Shown piece by piece: positions 1 to 7,935 of a DNA stretch of 18,808 nucleotides. Numbering within the stretch: position 1 is the stretch's first letter; each line of letters begins with the position of its first letter. The translations under genes were made by a program, and so were the position numbers. The notes below the pieces were generated by a model. It did no database searches and was not told the origin of the DNA. It saw nothing but the letters and a program-made list of their open reading frames with translations. This DNA comes from an uncultured Prevotellaceae bacterium (GTDB lineage Bacteria > Bacteroidota > Bacteroidia > Bacteroidales > Bacteroidaceae), in NCBI GenBank assembly GCA_937891085.1, contig CALAEY010000094.1, positions 1 to 18,808 of the forward strand. The letters run 5' to 3'.

Positions 1-86
1 CTTGACATTTTCAGGTCTATGGCGGATATCCGGGGATTTCTTTGCGGTTTTTTATCCCCACTGGCTTATATATCGCGATTTTTATG

Positions 87-94
87 TAAATTTG
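87..94 (+). promoter_or_regulatory. Bacteroidetes -7 promoter box for map
   Basis: TAAATTTG matches the Bacteroidetes sigma-ABfr -7 consensus TAnnTTTG. It lies 38 bp before the map ATG, which would give a leader of about 30 nt. No TTTG is found at the expected -33 distance, so the match rests on the -7 box alone. Confidence 0.6.
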
Positions 95-132
95 CGCAAC
101 AATAAAGAATTCACTAAAAAACAATCAACCCA

Positions 133-984
133 ATGAAGAAAATTTTCGGAAATCGCTATATGCCCACCTACTGCTCAAAGGAGGCAGAAGCCAAGGCTCA
201 GGATTGCATGAAACGTGGCATGCACATGCCAAATCGCAAACTGCTGCGCACTCAGGAACAGCTCAACGGCATCCGTGAGAGTGCCAAGATAAACACAGCG
301 CTGCTGGATTACATCTCTGAGAATATCCGCGAGGGCATGACCACAGCGGAGATAGACCACATGGTGTATGCATTCACTACGGATCATGATGCCATCCCTG
401 CTCCCTTCCTCTTCGAAGGCTATCCTAAGAGCGTCTGCGTGAGCATCAATGATGTGGTGTGCCATGGCATCCCAAGCACGAAGGAGGTGCTGAAGAGCGG
501 TGACATCGTAAACGTCGATGTATCAACCATCTACAAGGGCTATTTCAGCGATGCTTCTCGTATGTATATGATTGGCGAGGTGAGTCCTGAGATGCAGAAA
601 CTGGTGCAGGTGACGCGTGAGTGTCGTGATATGGGCATTGAGGCTGCACAACCTTGGGCACGCCTGGGCGATATAGGTGCTGTGATTCAGCAGCATGCAG
701 AGGCCAACGGTTTCAGCGTGGTGCGCGACTTATGCGGACATGGCTGTGGCGTGCGCTTCCACGAGGAGCCTAACGTGAACCACTATGGCAAGGCAGGCAC
801 GGGCATGGTGCTGGTGCCAGGCATGACCTTCACCATAGAGCCTATGATCAACATGGGTACCTATCGTGTATTCATCGATGAGGATGATGGTTGGACGGTT
901 TGCACAGATGACGGTCTGCCTTCTGCTCAATGGGAGAGCCAGATCCTCATCACAGAGACAGGCAATGAGATTCTCACACAATGA
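133..984 (+). CDS. map: Methionine aminopeptidase, type I
   Basis: Cytosolic metalloenzyme that removes the initiator methionine from nascent proteins. The 283-residue product carries the full set of M24A residues. The five metal ligands are D129 (NVDVS), D140 (FSDAS), H203 (GHGCG), E236 (FTIEP) and E268 (QWESQ). The substrate-contacting histidines are H111 (CHGIP) and H210 (RFHEEP). Residues 1 to about 38 form an N-terminal extension that a minimal type I enzyme lacks; it holds C14, C25 and H31 but no recognisable SEC-C zinc motif. The ATG at 133 follows a good -7 box and an A-rich leader. The susC-like gene begins 18 nt after the stop with no promoter seen between them, so read-through is possible. 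Bacteroidales normally also carry a map in the ribosomal protein operon, so this may be a second copy (inference). Confidence 0.96.
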   Translation: MKKIFGNRYMPTYCSKEAEAKAQDCMKRGMHMPNRKLLRTQEQLNGIRESAKINTALLDYISENIREGMTTAEIDHMVYAFTTDHDAIPAPFLFEGYPKSVCVSINDVVCHGIPSTKEVLKSGDIVNVDVSTIYKGYFSDASRMYMIGEVSPEMQKLVQVTRECRDMGIEAAQPWARLGDIGAVIQQHAEANGFSVVRDLCGHGCGVRFHEEPNVNHYGKAGTGMVLVPGMTFTIEPMINMGTYRVFIDEDDGWTVCTDDGLPSAQWESQILITETGNEILTQ

Positions 985-1002
985 GATAATTCACAGTTTA
1001 TC

Positions 1003-3714
1003 ATGAGGCGGGCGATACCTTTTATATTGTGCTTCATACTTTGTACCTTGCAAGTACAAGCCCAAAGCACCACTACCAGACAAGACACCATCAGTGTGGG
1101 CTATACGTCTGGCAACCAGAAGACTATGTCTGGCGCTGTGGAGAAGGTGACAGAAGACCGCATGAACAAAGGTCTGGTGAACAACTCGCTCGATGCACTG
1201 AACGGACAGGCAGCTGGTGTGAGCATCAGCGGGGCCAATCATGAAGCCATGCTGAACTCTGTGCGTGTGCGTGGTACTACCTCATTGACAGGTGGTAACG
1301 ACCCGTTGGTGATTATCGATGGTGTATCGTCAGACTTGAGCACGCTGAGCACCATCTATCCTGCTGATATCGAGAGTTTCACCATCTTGAAAGATGCCTC
1401 TGAAACAGCCCAATACGGATCACGCGGAGCTTCTGGTGTAATAGAGGTGGCCACCAAGAAAGGACAGAGCGGACAGTTCCACATCAGTTATGACGGGCGT
1501 TTCGGCTCTGAATCTGTGTATAAGAACCTGAAGATGCTTGATGGCGATGCATTCCGCAGTGTGGCCAAGCAATACGGACTGAACATCCTAGATAATGGGA
1601 TGAACACCAACTTCCCACAAAGTATTACCCGTCAGGGATTTGTGCAGAATCATCACGTGGCCTTTGGCGGAGGTACTACGGAATCTAACTATCGTGCTTC
1701 CTTGGGACTGATGGATCATAACACGGTGGTGAAGACCAATCATTATCGCAACTTCACTGCCAAACTAGACCTCACGCAGAAAGCTTTCGAAGATCACCTG
1801 CAAGTGGACCTTGGCGTATTCGGCTCTTTCCAAAAGAACCACAATCTGCATGATCAGCAGAAGTTGTTCTACTCTGCGGCGGCCTTCAATCCTACGTTTT
1901 CTGATAAGCGGAATACCAGTGGTGGATGGGATCAGATCACTACGGCCAGCCAGATAAACCATCCGCTCTCCTTGCTGGAAAAGAAAGACCACGAGAACAA
2001 TGCGCACTTCAACACCCATCTGAAGTTGGCCGTGAACTTAAGTCCTCGTCTCACATTAGCGGCTTTTGGGTCTTACACCTACAATGTCATCGACCAATCG
2101 CAGTTCTTCCCTACCACAGTATGGTCGCATGGGCAGGCCTATCGCAGTGAGCTGAAGACAGAGGAACTGCTTGGGAACTTCATGGTGAACTATAATGTGG
2201 AGCAAGGCGCACACCATCTGGACCTCTTGGCCTTAGCGGAAGCGCAGAAGACATCGATGAAAGGTTTCTATACCACTGTAAGCAACTTCACTACCAACCG
2301 CTTCGGTTACAACAACTTACAAGCAGGAGCAGTACGACTGTGGGAAGGCACAGGATCCTATTTCGAAGATCCGCACATGGTATCCTTCTTAGGACGTGCC
2401 AACTATGTGCTGGCAGGTCGCTACACGCTGACGGTGAATGCCCGTGCTGATGCTTCCTCCAAAGTGGGCGAGAACAATAAGTGGGGTTTCTTCCCTTCGG
2501 CTTCAGCAGCATGGGTGATCAGCGATGAGCCTTTCATGCGTGATGTGACATGGCTGAATAATCTGAAACTTCGTACGGGCTATGGACTTTCGGGCAACCT
2601 TGGGGCTATTGACTCCTACAATTCTTTACAGCTGGTGGAGCCTATTGGCATCGTCAATGTGAATGGCGCGCCAACGGTATCCATGGGTATCACGCAGAAT
2701 GCCAATCCCGACTTGAAGTGGGAGGTGAAGCGCACATTCAATGTGGGTGCTGATCTGGCTGTGCTCAACAATCGCGTGGTGCTCACAGCCGACTATTACA
2801 CCTCGAAGACCAGCGATATGCTCTATATGTACAATGTGAGCGTGCCGCCTTTCACTTATAACCGCCTGCTGGCCAACCTCGGATCTATGAAGAACAGCGG
2901 TTTGGAGTTCGGTCTGGGCATCACGCCTATCCAGAAACATGACATGGAGCTGAACATCAACGTGAACTTGGCTTTCCAAAAGAACAAGTTGGTCTCCCTC
3001 AGCGGATATTATCAAGGCCAATTCATCGATGCTCCAGATCGTGCTGCCATAGCAGGCCTGAACGGCGCTGGTTTCCATGGGGGTAATAATAACATCACTT
3101 ACCAGATAGTGGGACAGACGCTAGGCGTGTTCTACCTGCCTCATTGCACAGGACTGGTGCGCAACGAAGACGGTAGCTACAGCTATGAGATAGCCGACCT
3201 TGACGGTGACGGAGTGATCAGCACTGACGATGGGGCCGATCGCTATATTGCAGGACAAGCCACGCCAAAAGCCATGTTGGGCAGCAATATCAGTTTCCGC
3301 TATAAGGACTTTGACATCGCTGTGCAGGTGAATGGTGCCTTCGGGCATAAGATCTACAACGGCACGGCTCTTACCTACATGAACATGAGCAACCTGCCCG
3401 ACTATAACGTGATGCGTGAAGCGCCAGAACAGAGCATCAAGGACCAGACGGCTACCGACTATTGGTTGGAGCGTGGCGACTACATCAACATCGACTATGT
3501 CACCATTGGTTGGAACGTGCCTCTGCCTCGCAGCAAGTACATCCAGAATCTGCGCCTCTCTGCTTCAGTGAACAATCTGGCTACCATCACAGGATACAGC
3601 GGATTGACTCCTATCATCAACAGCAACATCGTGAACAGCACCCTGGGTGTGGATGATAAGCGCGGATTTCCCGTCTATCGTTCCTATACGGTAGGCATAA
3701 GCATTCAGTTCTGA
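1003..3714 (+). CDS. SusC/RagA-family TonB-dependent outer membrane receptor
   Basis: Outer membrane barrel that imports a ligand handed over by its SusD partner, powered by TonB. Residues 1-21 are a signal peptide ending at AQA/Q. The TonB-box-like start of the plug (DTISVGY, about 28-34) follows almost at once. Family signatures are NDPLVIIDG (99-107), the ILKDASETAQYGSRGASGVIEVATKKG region (128-154), a calcium-loop-like DLDGDGVISTDDG near 732, and a C-terminal aromatic residue (SIQF). At 903 residues it is shorter than most SusC proteins. The usual roughly 80-residue carboxypeptidase-regulatory-like extension between the signal peptide and the plug is absent. The susD-like gene follows after 22 nt. 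No glycoside hydrolase, protease, hybrid sensor or anti-sigma factor is adjacent, so the substrate cannot be inferred. Confidence 0.93.
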   Translation: MRRAIPFILCFILCTLQVQAQSTTTRQDTISVGYTSGNQKTMSGAVEKVTEDRMNKGLVNNSLDALNGQAAGVSISGANHEAMLNSVRVRGTTSLTGGNDPLVIIDGVSSDLSTLSTIYPADIESFTILKDASETAQYGSRGASGVIEVATKKGQSGQFHISYDGRFGSESVYKNLKMLDGDAFRSVAKQYGLNILDNGMNTNFPQSITRQGFVQNHHVAFGGGTTESNYRASLGLMDHNTVVKTNHYRNFTAKLDLTQKAFEDHLQVDLGVFGSFQKNHNLHDQQKLFYSAAAFNPTFSDKRNTSGGWDQITTASQINHPLSLLEKKDHENNAHFNTHLKLAVNLSPRLTLAAFGSYTYNVIDQSQFFPTTVWSHGQAYRSELKTEELLGNFMVNYNVEQGAHHLDLLALAEAQKTSMKGFYTTVSNFTTNRFGYNNLQAGAVRLWEGTGSYFEDPHMVSFLGRANYVLAGRYTLTVNARADASSKVGENNKWGFFPSASAAWVISDEPFMRDVTWLNNLKLRTGYGLSGNLGAIDSYNSLQLVEPIGIVNVNGAPTVSMGITQNANPDLKWEVKRTFNVGADLAVLNNRVVLTADYYTSKTSDMLYMYNVSVPPFTYNRLLANLGSMKNSGLEFGLGITPIQKHDMELNINVNLAFQKNKLVSLSGYYQGQFIDAPDRAAIAGLNGAGFHGGNNNITYQIVGQTLGVFYLPHCTGLVRNEDGSYSYEIADLDGDGVISTDDGADRYIAGQATPKAMLGSNISFRYKDFDIAVQVNGAFGHKIYNGTALTYMNMSNLPDYNVMREAPEQSIKDQTATDYWLERGDYINIDYVTIGWNVPLPRSKYIQNLRLSASVNNLATITGYSGLTPIINSNIVNSTLGVDDKRGFPVYRSYTVGISIQF

Positions 3715-3723
3715 CGATTAGAC

Positions 3724-3729
3724 AGGAGG
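3724..3729 (+). promoter_or_regulatory. Strong Shine-Dalgarno before the susD-like gene
   Basis: A perfect AGGAGG lies 7 nt before the ATG at 3737. This is notable because Bacteroidetes genes seldom use a Shine-Dalgarno sequence and the other genes here lack one. It supports the ATG at 3737, with a second ATG immediately after it, and suggests efficient internal initiation on a susC-susD transcript. Confidence 0.6.
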
Positions 3730-3736
3730 ATAATTT

Positions 3737-5362
3737 ATGATGAAAAGATTTCTTTACATAGGACTGATCACAGCTTGCATGCTCACGGCTTGCTCCGACT
3801 ATCTGGAAGAGCATCCCAAGGATCGCATCCCAGAAGAGCAGGCTTACGAAGATGCCGTCAATCTCTATCTGAACACGGTGGCTGTGCTCTACAACTACAT
3901 CGGAGGATATGAGGACAGTCAGGGCTTGCAAGGCACCTATCGCGGACTCTACGATCTGAATACATTCACGACGGATGAAGCGATGATTCCCACACGCGGA
4001 AGCGACTGGTACGACGGTGGTTTCTGGCAGGCACTCTTCACACACGACTGGGCTTCAAGCAGCAGCATTCAGGCCACTTGGGAGTATCTCTATAAGGTCA
4101 TCGTGCTCAGCAATCGCTCTTTGGAGCAGTTGGAACAGCACGCCCATCTGCTGAGTGCGGAGCAATATGAATCCTATACGGCAGAAGTGAGGGCGCTTCG
4201 TGCCATGTACTATTACTACCTGCTCGATATGTATGGGCGCGTGCCTCTGGTACTCTCTTCCAACACATCGATGAGTGATGTGAAGCAGAGTTCACGCAGC
4301 GAGGTGTTCCATTTCGTGGTCAACGAACTGCAAGAGACGCTCTATTCCCTCTCTTTCGAGCACAGCAACTATCAAGGCGACTATTATGGACGCATCACCA
4401 TGCCTGTGTCTTGCTTCCTGCTGGCTAAACTCTTTCTGAACGCTGAAATCTATACAGACGACAATTGGACAGACAGCGTGATTCCTGATGTGAGCCAACC
4501 CATTTTCATTATAGCAGATGACATGAAGGTCAATGCTTGGGAAGCCGTGGTGCACTACTGCGACATTCTGGAGGCGCTTGGCTACCAACTGGAAGACATT
4601 TTCACAAACAACTTTTCCGTTCACAACGAGTCGTCTCGTGAGAATATCTTCACCATACCCATGGATCCCAACCTCTACATCAACCAGATGCAGAATCTCT
4701 TCCGCTCCTATCACTACCAGCATGCCGCTGCTTATGGTTTCGGAGGAGAGAACGGTTCCAGTGCTACGTTAGAGACACTGGCCACCTTTGGCTATGGCAC
4801 TGAAGAAGAAGATATGCGTTTCTTCTGGAGTTTCTACTACGGTCCTGTCTATGACCTCGATGGACAGGATGTGATTCTCCAGTCTGGTGCCCCTCTGGAA
4901 TACCAACCCACAGCCATCAAGCTGGATCTTTCTGGTTCTGTGTATGAGCAAACGGCTGGAGCACGCATGAAGAAGTACGAAGTGGACAAGACCGCTCCGA
5001 AAGACGGAAAATTGATGAACAACGACATCGTCCTCTTCCGCTATGCCGATGTCTTGCTGATGAAGGCCGAAGCCAAAGTGCGCAACGGCGAGAATGGTGA
5101 TGAAGAAATGAATGCCGTGCGCGAACGTGCTGGTATGGGCTATCGACCCGCTACCTTGGATAATATTCTGGAAGAGCGAAAGCTGGAATTGATGTGGGAA
5201 GGCTGGCGTCGTCAAGACTTGGTGCGCTTCCGTCAATTCACCCGTGCTTATACAGACCGTCCGATGCTGGAGAATGAGGAGAGTGGATATACCACCGTCT
5301 TCCCCATCCCTGGCGACGTGGTGATGCAAAATCCAAATATTACCCAAAACTATGGGTATTGA
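3737..5362 (+). CDS. SusD/RagB-family surface lipoprotein
   Basis: Surface-exposed, TPR-rich lipoprotein that caps the SusC barrel and binds the ligand. The N-terminus is a lipoprotein signal with lipobox LTAC and acylated C19, followed by SDYLEE, an acidic stretch typical of surface export. Family hallmarks at the C-terminus are RYADVLLMKAEA, MNAVRERAG, ILEERKLELMWEG-WRRQDLVRF and the final FPIPGDVVMQNPNITQNYGY segment. The length of 541 residues is normal for the family. The gene is 22 nt downstream of its SusC partner and very likely cotranscribed with it. The lepA promoter begins just past the stop. The substrate is unknown. Confidence 0.94.
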   Translation: MMKRFLYIGLITACMLTACSDYLEEHPKDRIPEEQAYEDAVNLYLNTVAVLYNYIGGYEDSQGLQGTYRGLYDLNTFTTDEAMIPTRGSDWYDGGFWQALFTHDWASSSSIQATWEYLYKVIVLSNRSLEQLEQHAHLLSAEQYESYTAEVRALRAMYYYYLLDMYGRVPLVLSSNTSMSDVKQSSRSEVFHFVVNELQETLYSLSFEHSNYQGDYYGRITMPVSCFLLAKLFLNAEIYTDDNWTDSVIPDVSQPIFIIADDMKVNAWEAVVHYCDILEALGYQLEDIFTNNFSVHNESSRENIFTIPMDPNLYINQMQNLFRSYHYQHAAAYGFGGENGSSATLETLATFGYGTEEEDMRFFWSFYYGPVYDLDGQDVILQSGAPLEYQPTAIKLDLSGSVYEQTAGARMKKYEVDKTAPKDGKLMNNDIVLFRYADVLLMKAEAKVRNGENGDEEMNAVRERAGMGYRPATLDNILEERKLELMWEGWRRQDLVRFRQFTRAYTDRPMLENEESGYTTVFPIPGDVVMQNPNITQNYGY

Positions 5363-5375
5363 AAGGGATTTTTAT

Positions 5376-5383
5376 TATCTTTG
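5376..5383 (+). promoter_or_regulatory. Bacteroidetes -7 promoter box for lepA
   Basis: TATCTTTG matches TAnnTTTG, 14 nt after the susD-like stop and 23 nt before the lepA ATG at 5407. A transcript starting here would exclude the longer upstream reading of lepA from 5359. No clear -33 TTTG is present. Confidence 0.6.
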
Positions 5384-5406
5384 TCCCCCAAAATCAGATT
5401 TCCACA

Positions 5407-7188
5407 ATGAAGCATATACGTAATTTCTGCATCATCGCACACATAGACCATGGTAAGTCTACCTTGGCAGATCGCCTGTTGGAGTACACCAACACCATCC
5501 AAATCACAGAAGGGCAGATGCTCGACGACATGGACTTGGAGAAAGAGCGAGGCATCACCATCAAGAGTCATGCCATCCAGATGGAATACGAGAAGGATGG
5601 GCAGAAATACGTGCTGAATCTCATTGACACTCCGGGACATGTTGATTTCTCCTACGAGGTTTCACGCTCCATCGCTGCTTGCGAAGGGGCTCTGCTGGTG
5701 GTAGATGCCAGTCAGGGTGTTCAGGCACAGACCATCTCCAACCTCTACATGGCTTTAGAGCACGATCTGGAGATCATCCCCGTCATCAATAAGTGCGACA
5801 TGCCTAGTGCCATGCCCGATGAAGTGGAAGACGAGATCGTAGAGCTGATAGGGTGTGAGCGTGAGAGCATCATCCGTGCTTCTGCTCGCACAGGCATGGG
5901 CGTGAAGGAAATCCTCGATGCCATCGTAGAGCGTGTGCCTCATCCAGAAGGTGATGAGGAGGCGCCTCTGCAGGCCTTGATTTTCGACTCTGTGTTCAAC
6001 TCTTTCCGTGGCATCATAGCCTACTACAAGATCGTAAACGGCGTGATGCACAAGGGCGACCATGTGAAGTTCTTCAATACGGGCATGGAGTATGATGCCG
6101 ATGAAATAGGTGTGCTGAAGATGGACATGATTCCCAGACAGGAGATGCGCACGGGCGATGTGGGCTATATCATCTCTGGCATCAAGACATCTACTGAAGT
6201 ACGTGTGGGTGATACCATCACGCACGTAGCCCGCCCTTGCAATGAGGCCATAGAGGGTTTTGAGGAAGTGAAGCCTATGGTCTTCGCTGGTGTCTACCCC
6301 ATCGATCCTACAGATTACGAGAATCTGCGCGCCTCACTGGAGAAGCTGCAGCTGAATGATGCATCCCTGACCTTCACTCCAGAGTCGTCTGTGGCCTTGG
6401 GCTTCGGCTTCCGCTGTGGGTTCTTAGGCCTGCTGCACATGGAGATCATTCAGGAGCGTCTGGATCGTGAGTTCGACATGGATGTCATCACTACCGTTCC
6501 GAACGTATTCTATCATATCTACGACAAGCATGGCAACATGACGGAGGTGCACAACCCTAGTGCCATGCCCGATCCTACAGCCATCGACTACATTGAGGAG
6601 CCTTATATCCGTGCCAGCATCATCACACAGACCGATTACATCGGCCCTATCATGACGCTGTGTCTTGGAAAGCGCGGAGAGCTGATAAAGCAGGAGTATG
6701 TGTCTGGAAACCGTGTGGAGATTTACTACGACATTCCTTTGGGAGAGATTGTCATCGACTTCTACGACAAGCTGAAGAGCATCTCGAAGGGCTATGCCTC
6801 TTTCGACTATCACATGAATGGTTTCCGTCGCTCTAAGCTCATCAAGCTCGACATCCTGCTGAATGGTGAGCCTGTGGATGCCCTTTCCACCCTGACGCAT
6901 GAGAGCAATGCCTACGACCTTGGACGCCGCATGTGTGAGAAACTCAAGGACCTCATTCCACGCCAGCAGTTCGACATCGCCATCCAGGCTGCCATTGGTG
7001 CCAAGATTATCGCACGCGAAACGGTGAAGCAGGTACGCAAGGACGTGACAGCCAAGTGCTATGGTGGTGACGTGAGCCGTAAACGCAAGCTTTTGGAGAA
7101 ACAGAAGCGAGGCAAGAAGCGCATGAAGCAGATTGGCAATGTCGAAGTGCCACAAAAAGCCTTCCTCGCTGTGCTGAAGCTCGACTGA
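5407..7188 (+). CDS. lepA: Translation elongation factor 4 (LepA), ribosomal back-translocase GTPase
   Basis: Ribosome-associated GTPase of the EF-G family that acts on stalled or mistranslocated ribosomes. The 593-residue product has the G1 loop AHIDHGKST (11-19), DTPGH (74-78) and NKCD (128-131), followed by the beta-barrel and EF-G-like domains. The lysine/arginine-rich LepA C-terminus is complete (CYGGDVSRKRKLLEKQKRG and onward). The frame is open 16 codons further upstream to 5359, but that extension overlaps the susD-like stop and lies upstream of the likely transcription start. MKHIRNFCIIAHIDHG is the usual LepA N-terminus, so the ATG at 5407 is preferred. The stop is only 7 nt from the convergent trkA stop. 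Confidence 0.97.
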   Translation: MKHIRNFCIIAHIDHGKSTLADRLLEYTNTIQITEGQMLDDMDLEKERGITIKSHAIQMEYEKDGQKYVLNLIDTPGHVDFSYEVSRSIAACEGALLVVDASQGVQAQTISNLYMALEHDLEIIPVINKCDMPSAMPDEVEDEIVELIGCERESIIRASARTGMGVKEILDAIVERVPHPEGDEEAPLQALIFDSVFNSFRGIIAYYKIVNGVMHKGDHVKFFNTGMEYDADEIGVLKMDMIPRQEMRTGDVGYIISGIKTSTEVRVGDTITHVARPCNEAIEGFEEVKPMVFAGVYPIDPTDYENLRASLEKLQLNDASLTFTPESSVALGFGFRCGFLGLLHMEIIQERLDREFDMDVITTVPNVFYHIYDKHGNMTEVHNPSAMPDPTAIDYIEEPYIRASIITQTDYIGPIMTLCLGKRGELIKQEYVSGNRVEIYYDIPLGEIVIDFYDKLKSISKGYASFDYHMNGFRRSKLIKLDILLNGEPVDALSTLTHESNAYDLGRRMCEKLKDLIPRQQFDIAIQAAIGAKIIARETVKQVRKDVTAKCYGGDVSRKRKLLEKQKRGKKRMKQIGNVEVPQKAFLAVLKLD

Positions 7189-7195
7189 GCATTAC

Positions 7196-7882
7196 CTATA
7201 GTGCCCGCCAGAACTTCTGGAAGTCGCTATAGCGTCCATAGATCACCAGCTCGTCACCTTCCAGCAGGCGGTCTTCTTCTGGGAGTTGGTTCACCACCTC
7301 TTTTTCTGTAAAAGAGATGCCAAGGCTGTTGACCAAGGTCTTTCCGCGCTTCAAAGCGATGAGCTTAAGGCCAAACTGATCACTTAGTTTTAGGTCGTTC
7401 ACATAGTATCCATGCAGCTTGGCAGGAACTTTGAATTTCATCACATAGTAATGCTCATCGATGGAGAAGGCTTCCAGATCCAAGCCGAACTCGAAGTAGC
7501 GCACCATGTCTTTAGCAGCATCCGATTCTGGAGTGAGAATACCCTCTATGTCGAATGCCTGCAAGATGGAATAGTGCACTGCATCGTTGGCACGGGCAAA
7601 GATATGCTGCACACCGAGTTTCTTCAGGAGTGCTGTCACACGTACAGAAGCCGAAAAGTTCTCACCGATAGATACCACTACGGCATCAACACTACGCAAT
7701 GGCAGCACTGCAAGCGCCTGTTCGTCTGTTGCATCCAGACAAAAAGCTGCCGCTACTTTATCTTTGATAGATTCTATATGCGCCTGCTTATTGTCTGCCA
7801 CAATCACCTCGTTTCCCAGAGCCGATAATTCTGCGGCCAATGAATAGCCATAATTCCCAAGTCCTATTACTATATACTTCAT
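7196..7882 (-). CDS. trkA: Potassium channel regulatory subunit, TrkA/KtrA family
   Basis: Cytoplasmic RCK-domain protein that gates the TrkH-type potassium translocator in response to bound nucleotide. The 228-residue product has a single Rossmann RCK_N domain with GLGNYG (7-12) and an acidic residue, D30, at the end of the second beta strand. An RCK_C domain follows at about residues 140-225. This single-repeat size resembles KtrA rather than the two-repeat TrkA of E. coli. It lies 44 nt downstream of trkH on the same strand and is probably cotranscribed. The gap is filled by a 7-bp tandem repeat that ends 18 nt before the ATG. Confidence 0.93.
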   Translation of the reverse strand: MKYIVIGLGNYGYSLAAELSALGNEVIVADNKQAHIESIKDKVAAAFCLDATDEQALAVLPLRSVDAVVVSIGENFSASVRVTALLKKLGVQHIFARANDAVHYSILQAFDIEGILTPESDAAKDMVRYFEFGLDLEAFSIDEHYYVMKFKVPAKLHGYYVNDLKLSDQFGLKLIALKRGKTLVNSLGISFTEKEVVNQLPEEDRLLEGDELVIYGRYSDFQKFWRAL

Positions 7883-7900
7883 AGCCTATCCATTTTTTAT

Positions 7901-7935
7901 AATTGTCAATTGTGAATTGTTAATTGTTAATTTAT
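7901..7935. repeat. 7-bp tandem repeat (AATTGTN) between trkH and trkA
   Basis: Plus-strand units are AATTGTC, AATTGTG, AATTGTT, AATTGTT and the degenerate AATTTAT. The array fills most of the 44-nt trkH-trkA gap and overlaps the trkH stop codon. The same unit recurs at 15297-15331. Confidence 0.85.

Noticed and set aside
2..7. TTGACA resembling an E. coli -35 box
   Set aside because: Bacteroidetes primary promoters do not use this element and no matching -10 is suitably spaced.
23..59. Palindrome CGGATATCCG and a GGGGAT/ATCCCC pairing that might be a terminator of an upstream gene
   Set aside because: The stem is short, the loop is long and T-rich inside, and no T-tract follows it.
1..136. 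Open plus-strand frames running from the window edge, one ending in an ATGA overlap with map
   Set aside because: They are short, resemble nothing I recognise and cover a good -7 promoter box. A real gene ending here cannot be excluded, but it is not supported.
5359..5406. Sixteen-codon upstream extension of lepA
   Set aside because: It overlaps the susD-like stop and lies before the -7 box at 5376-5383; residue 17 begins the standard LepA N-terminus.
6424..7155. Long minus-strand open frame of 243 codons opposite lepA
   Set aside because: It is fully antisense to the conserved lepA and shows no recognisable domain; a coding shadow.
7901..7935. Short repeats considered as a CRISPR array
   Set aside because: The units are 7 bp and contiguous with no spacers, and no cas genes are present.
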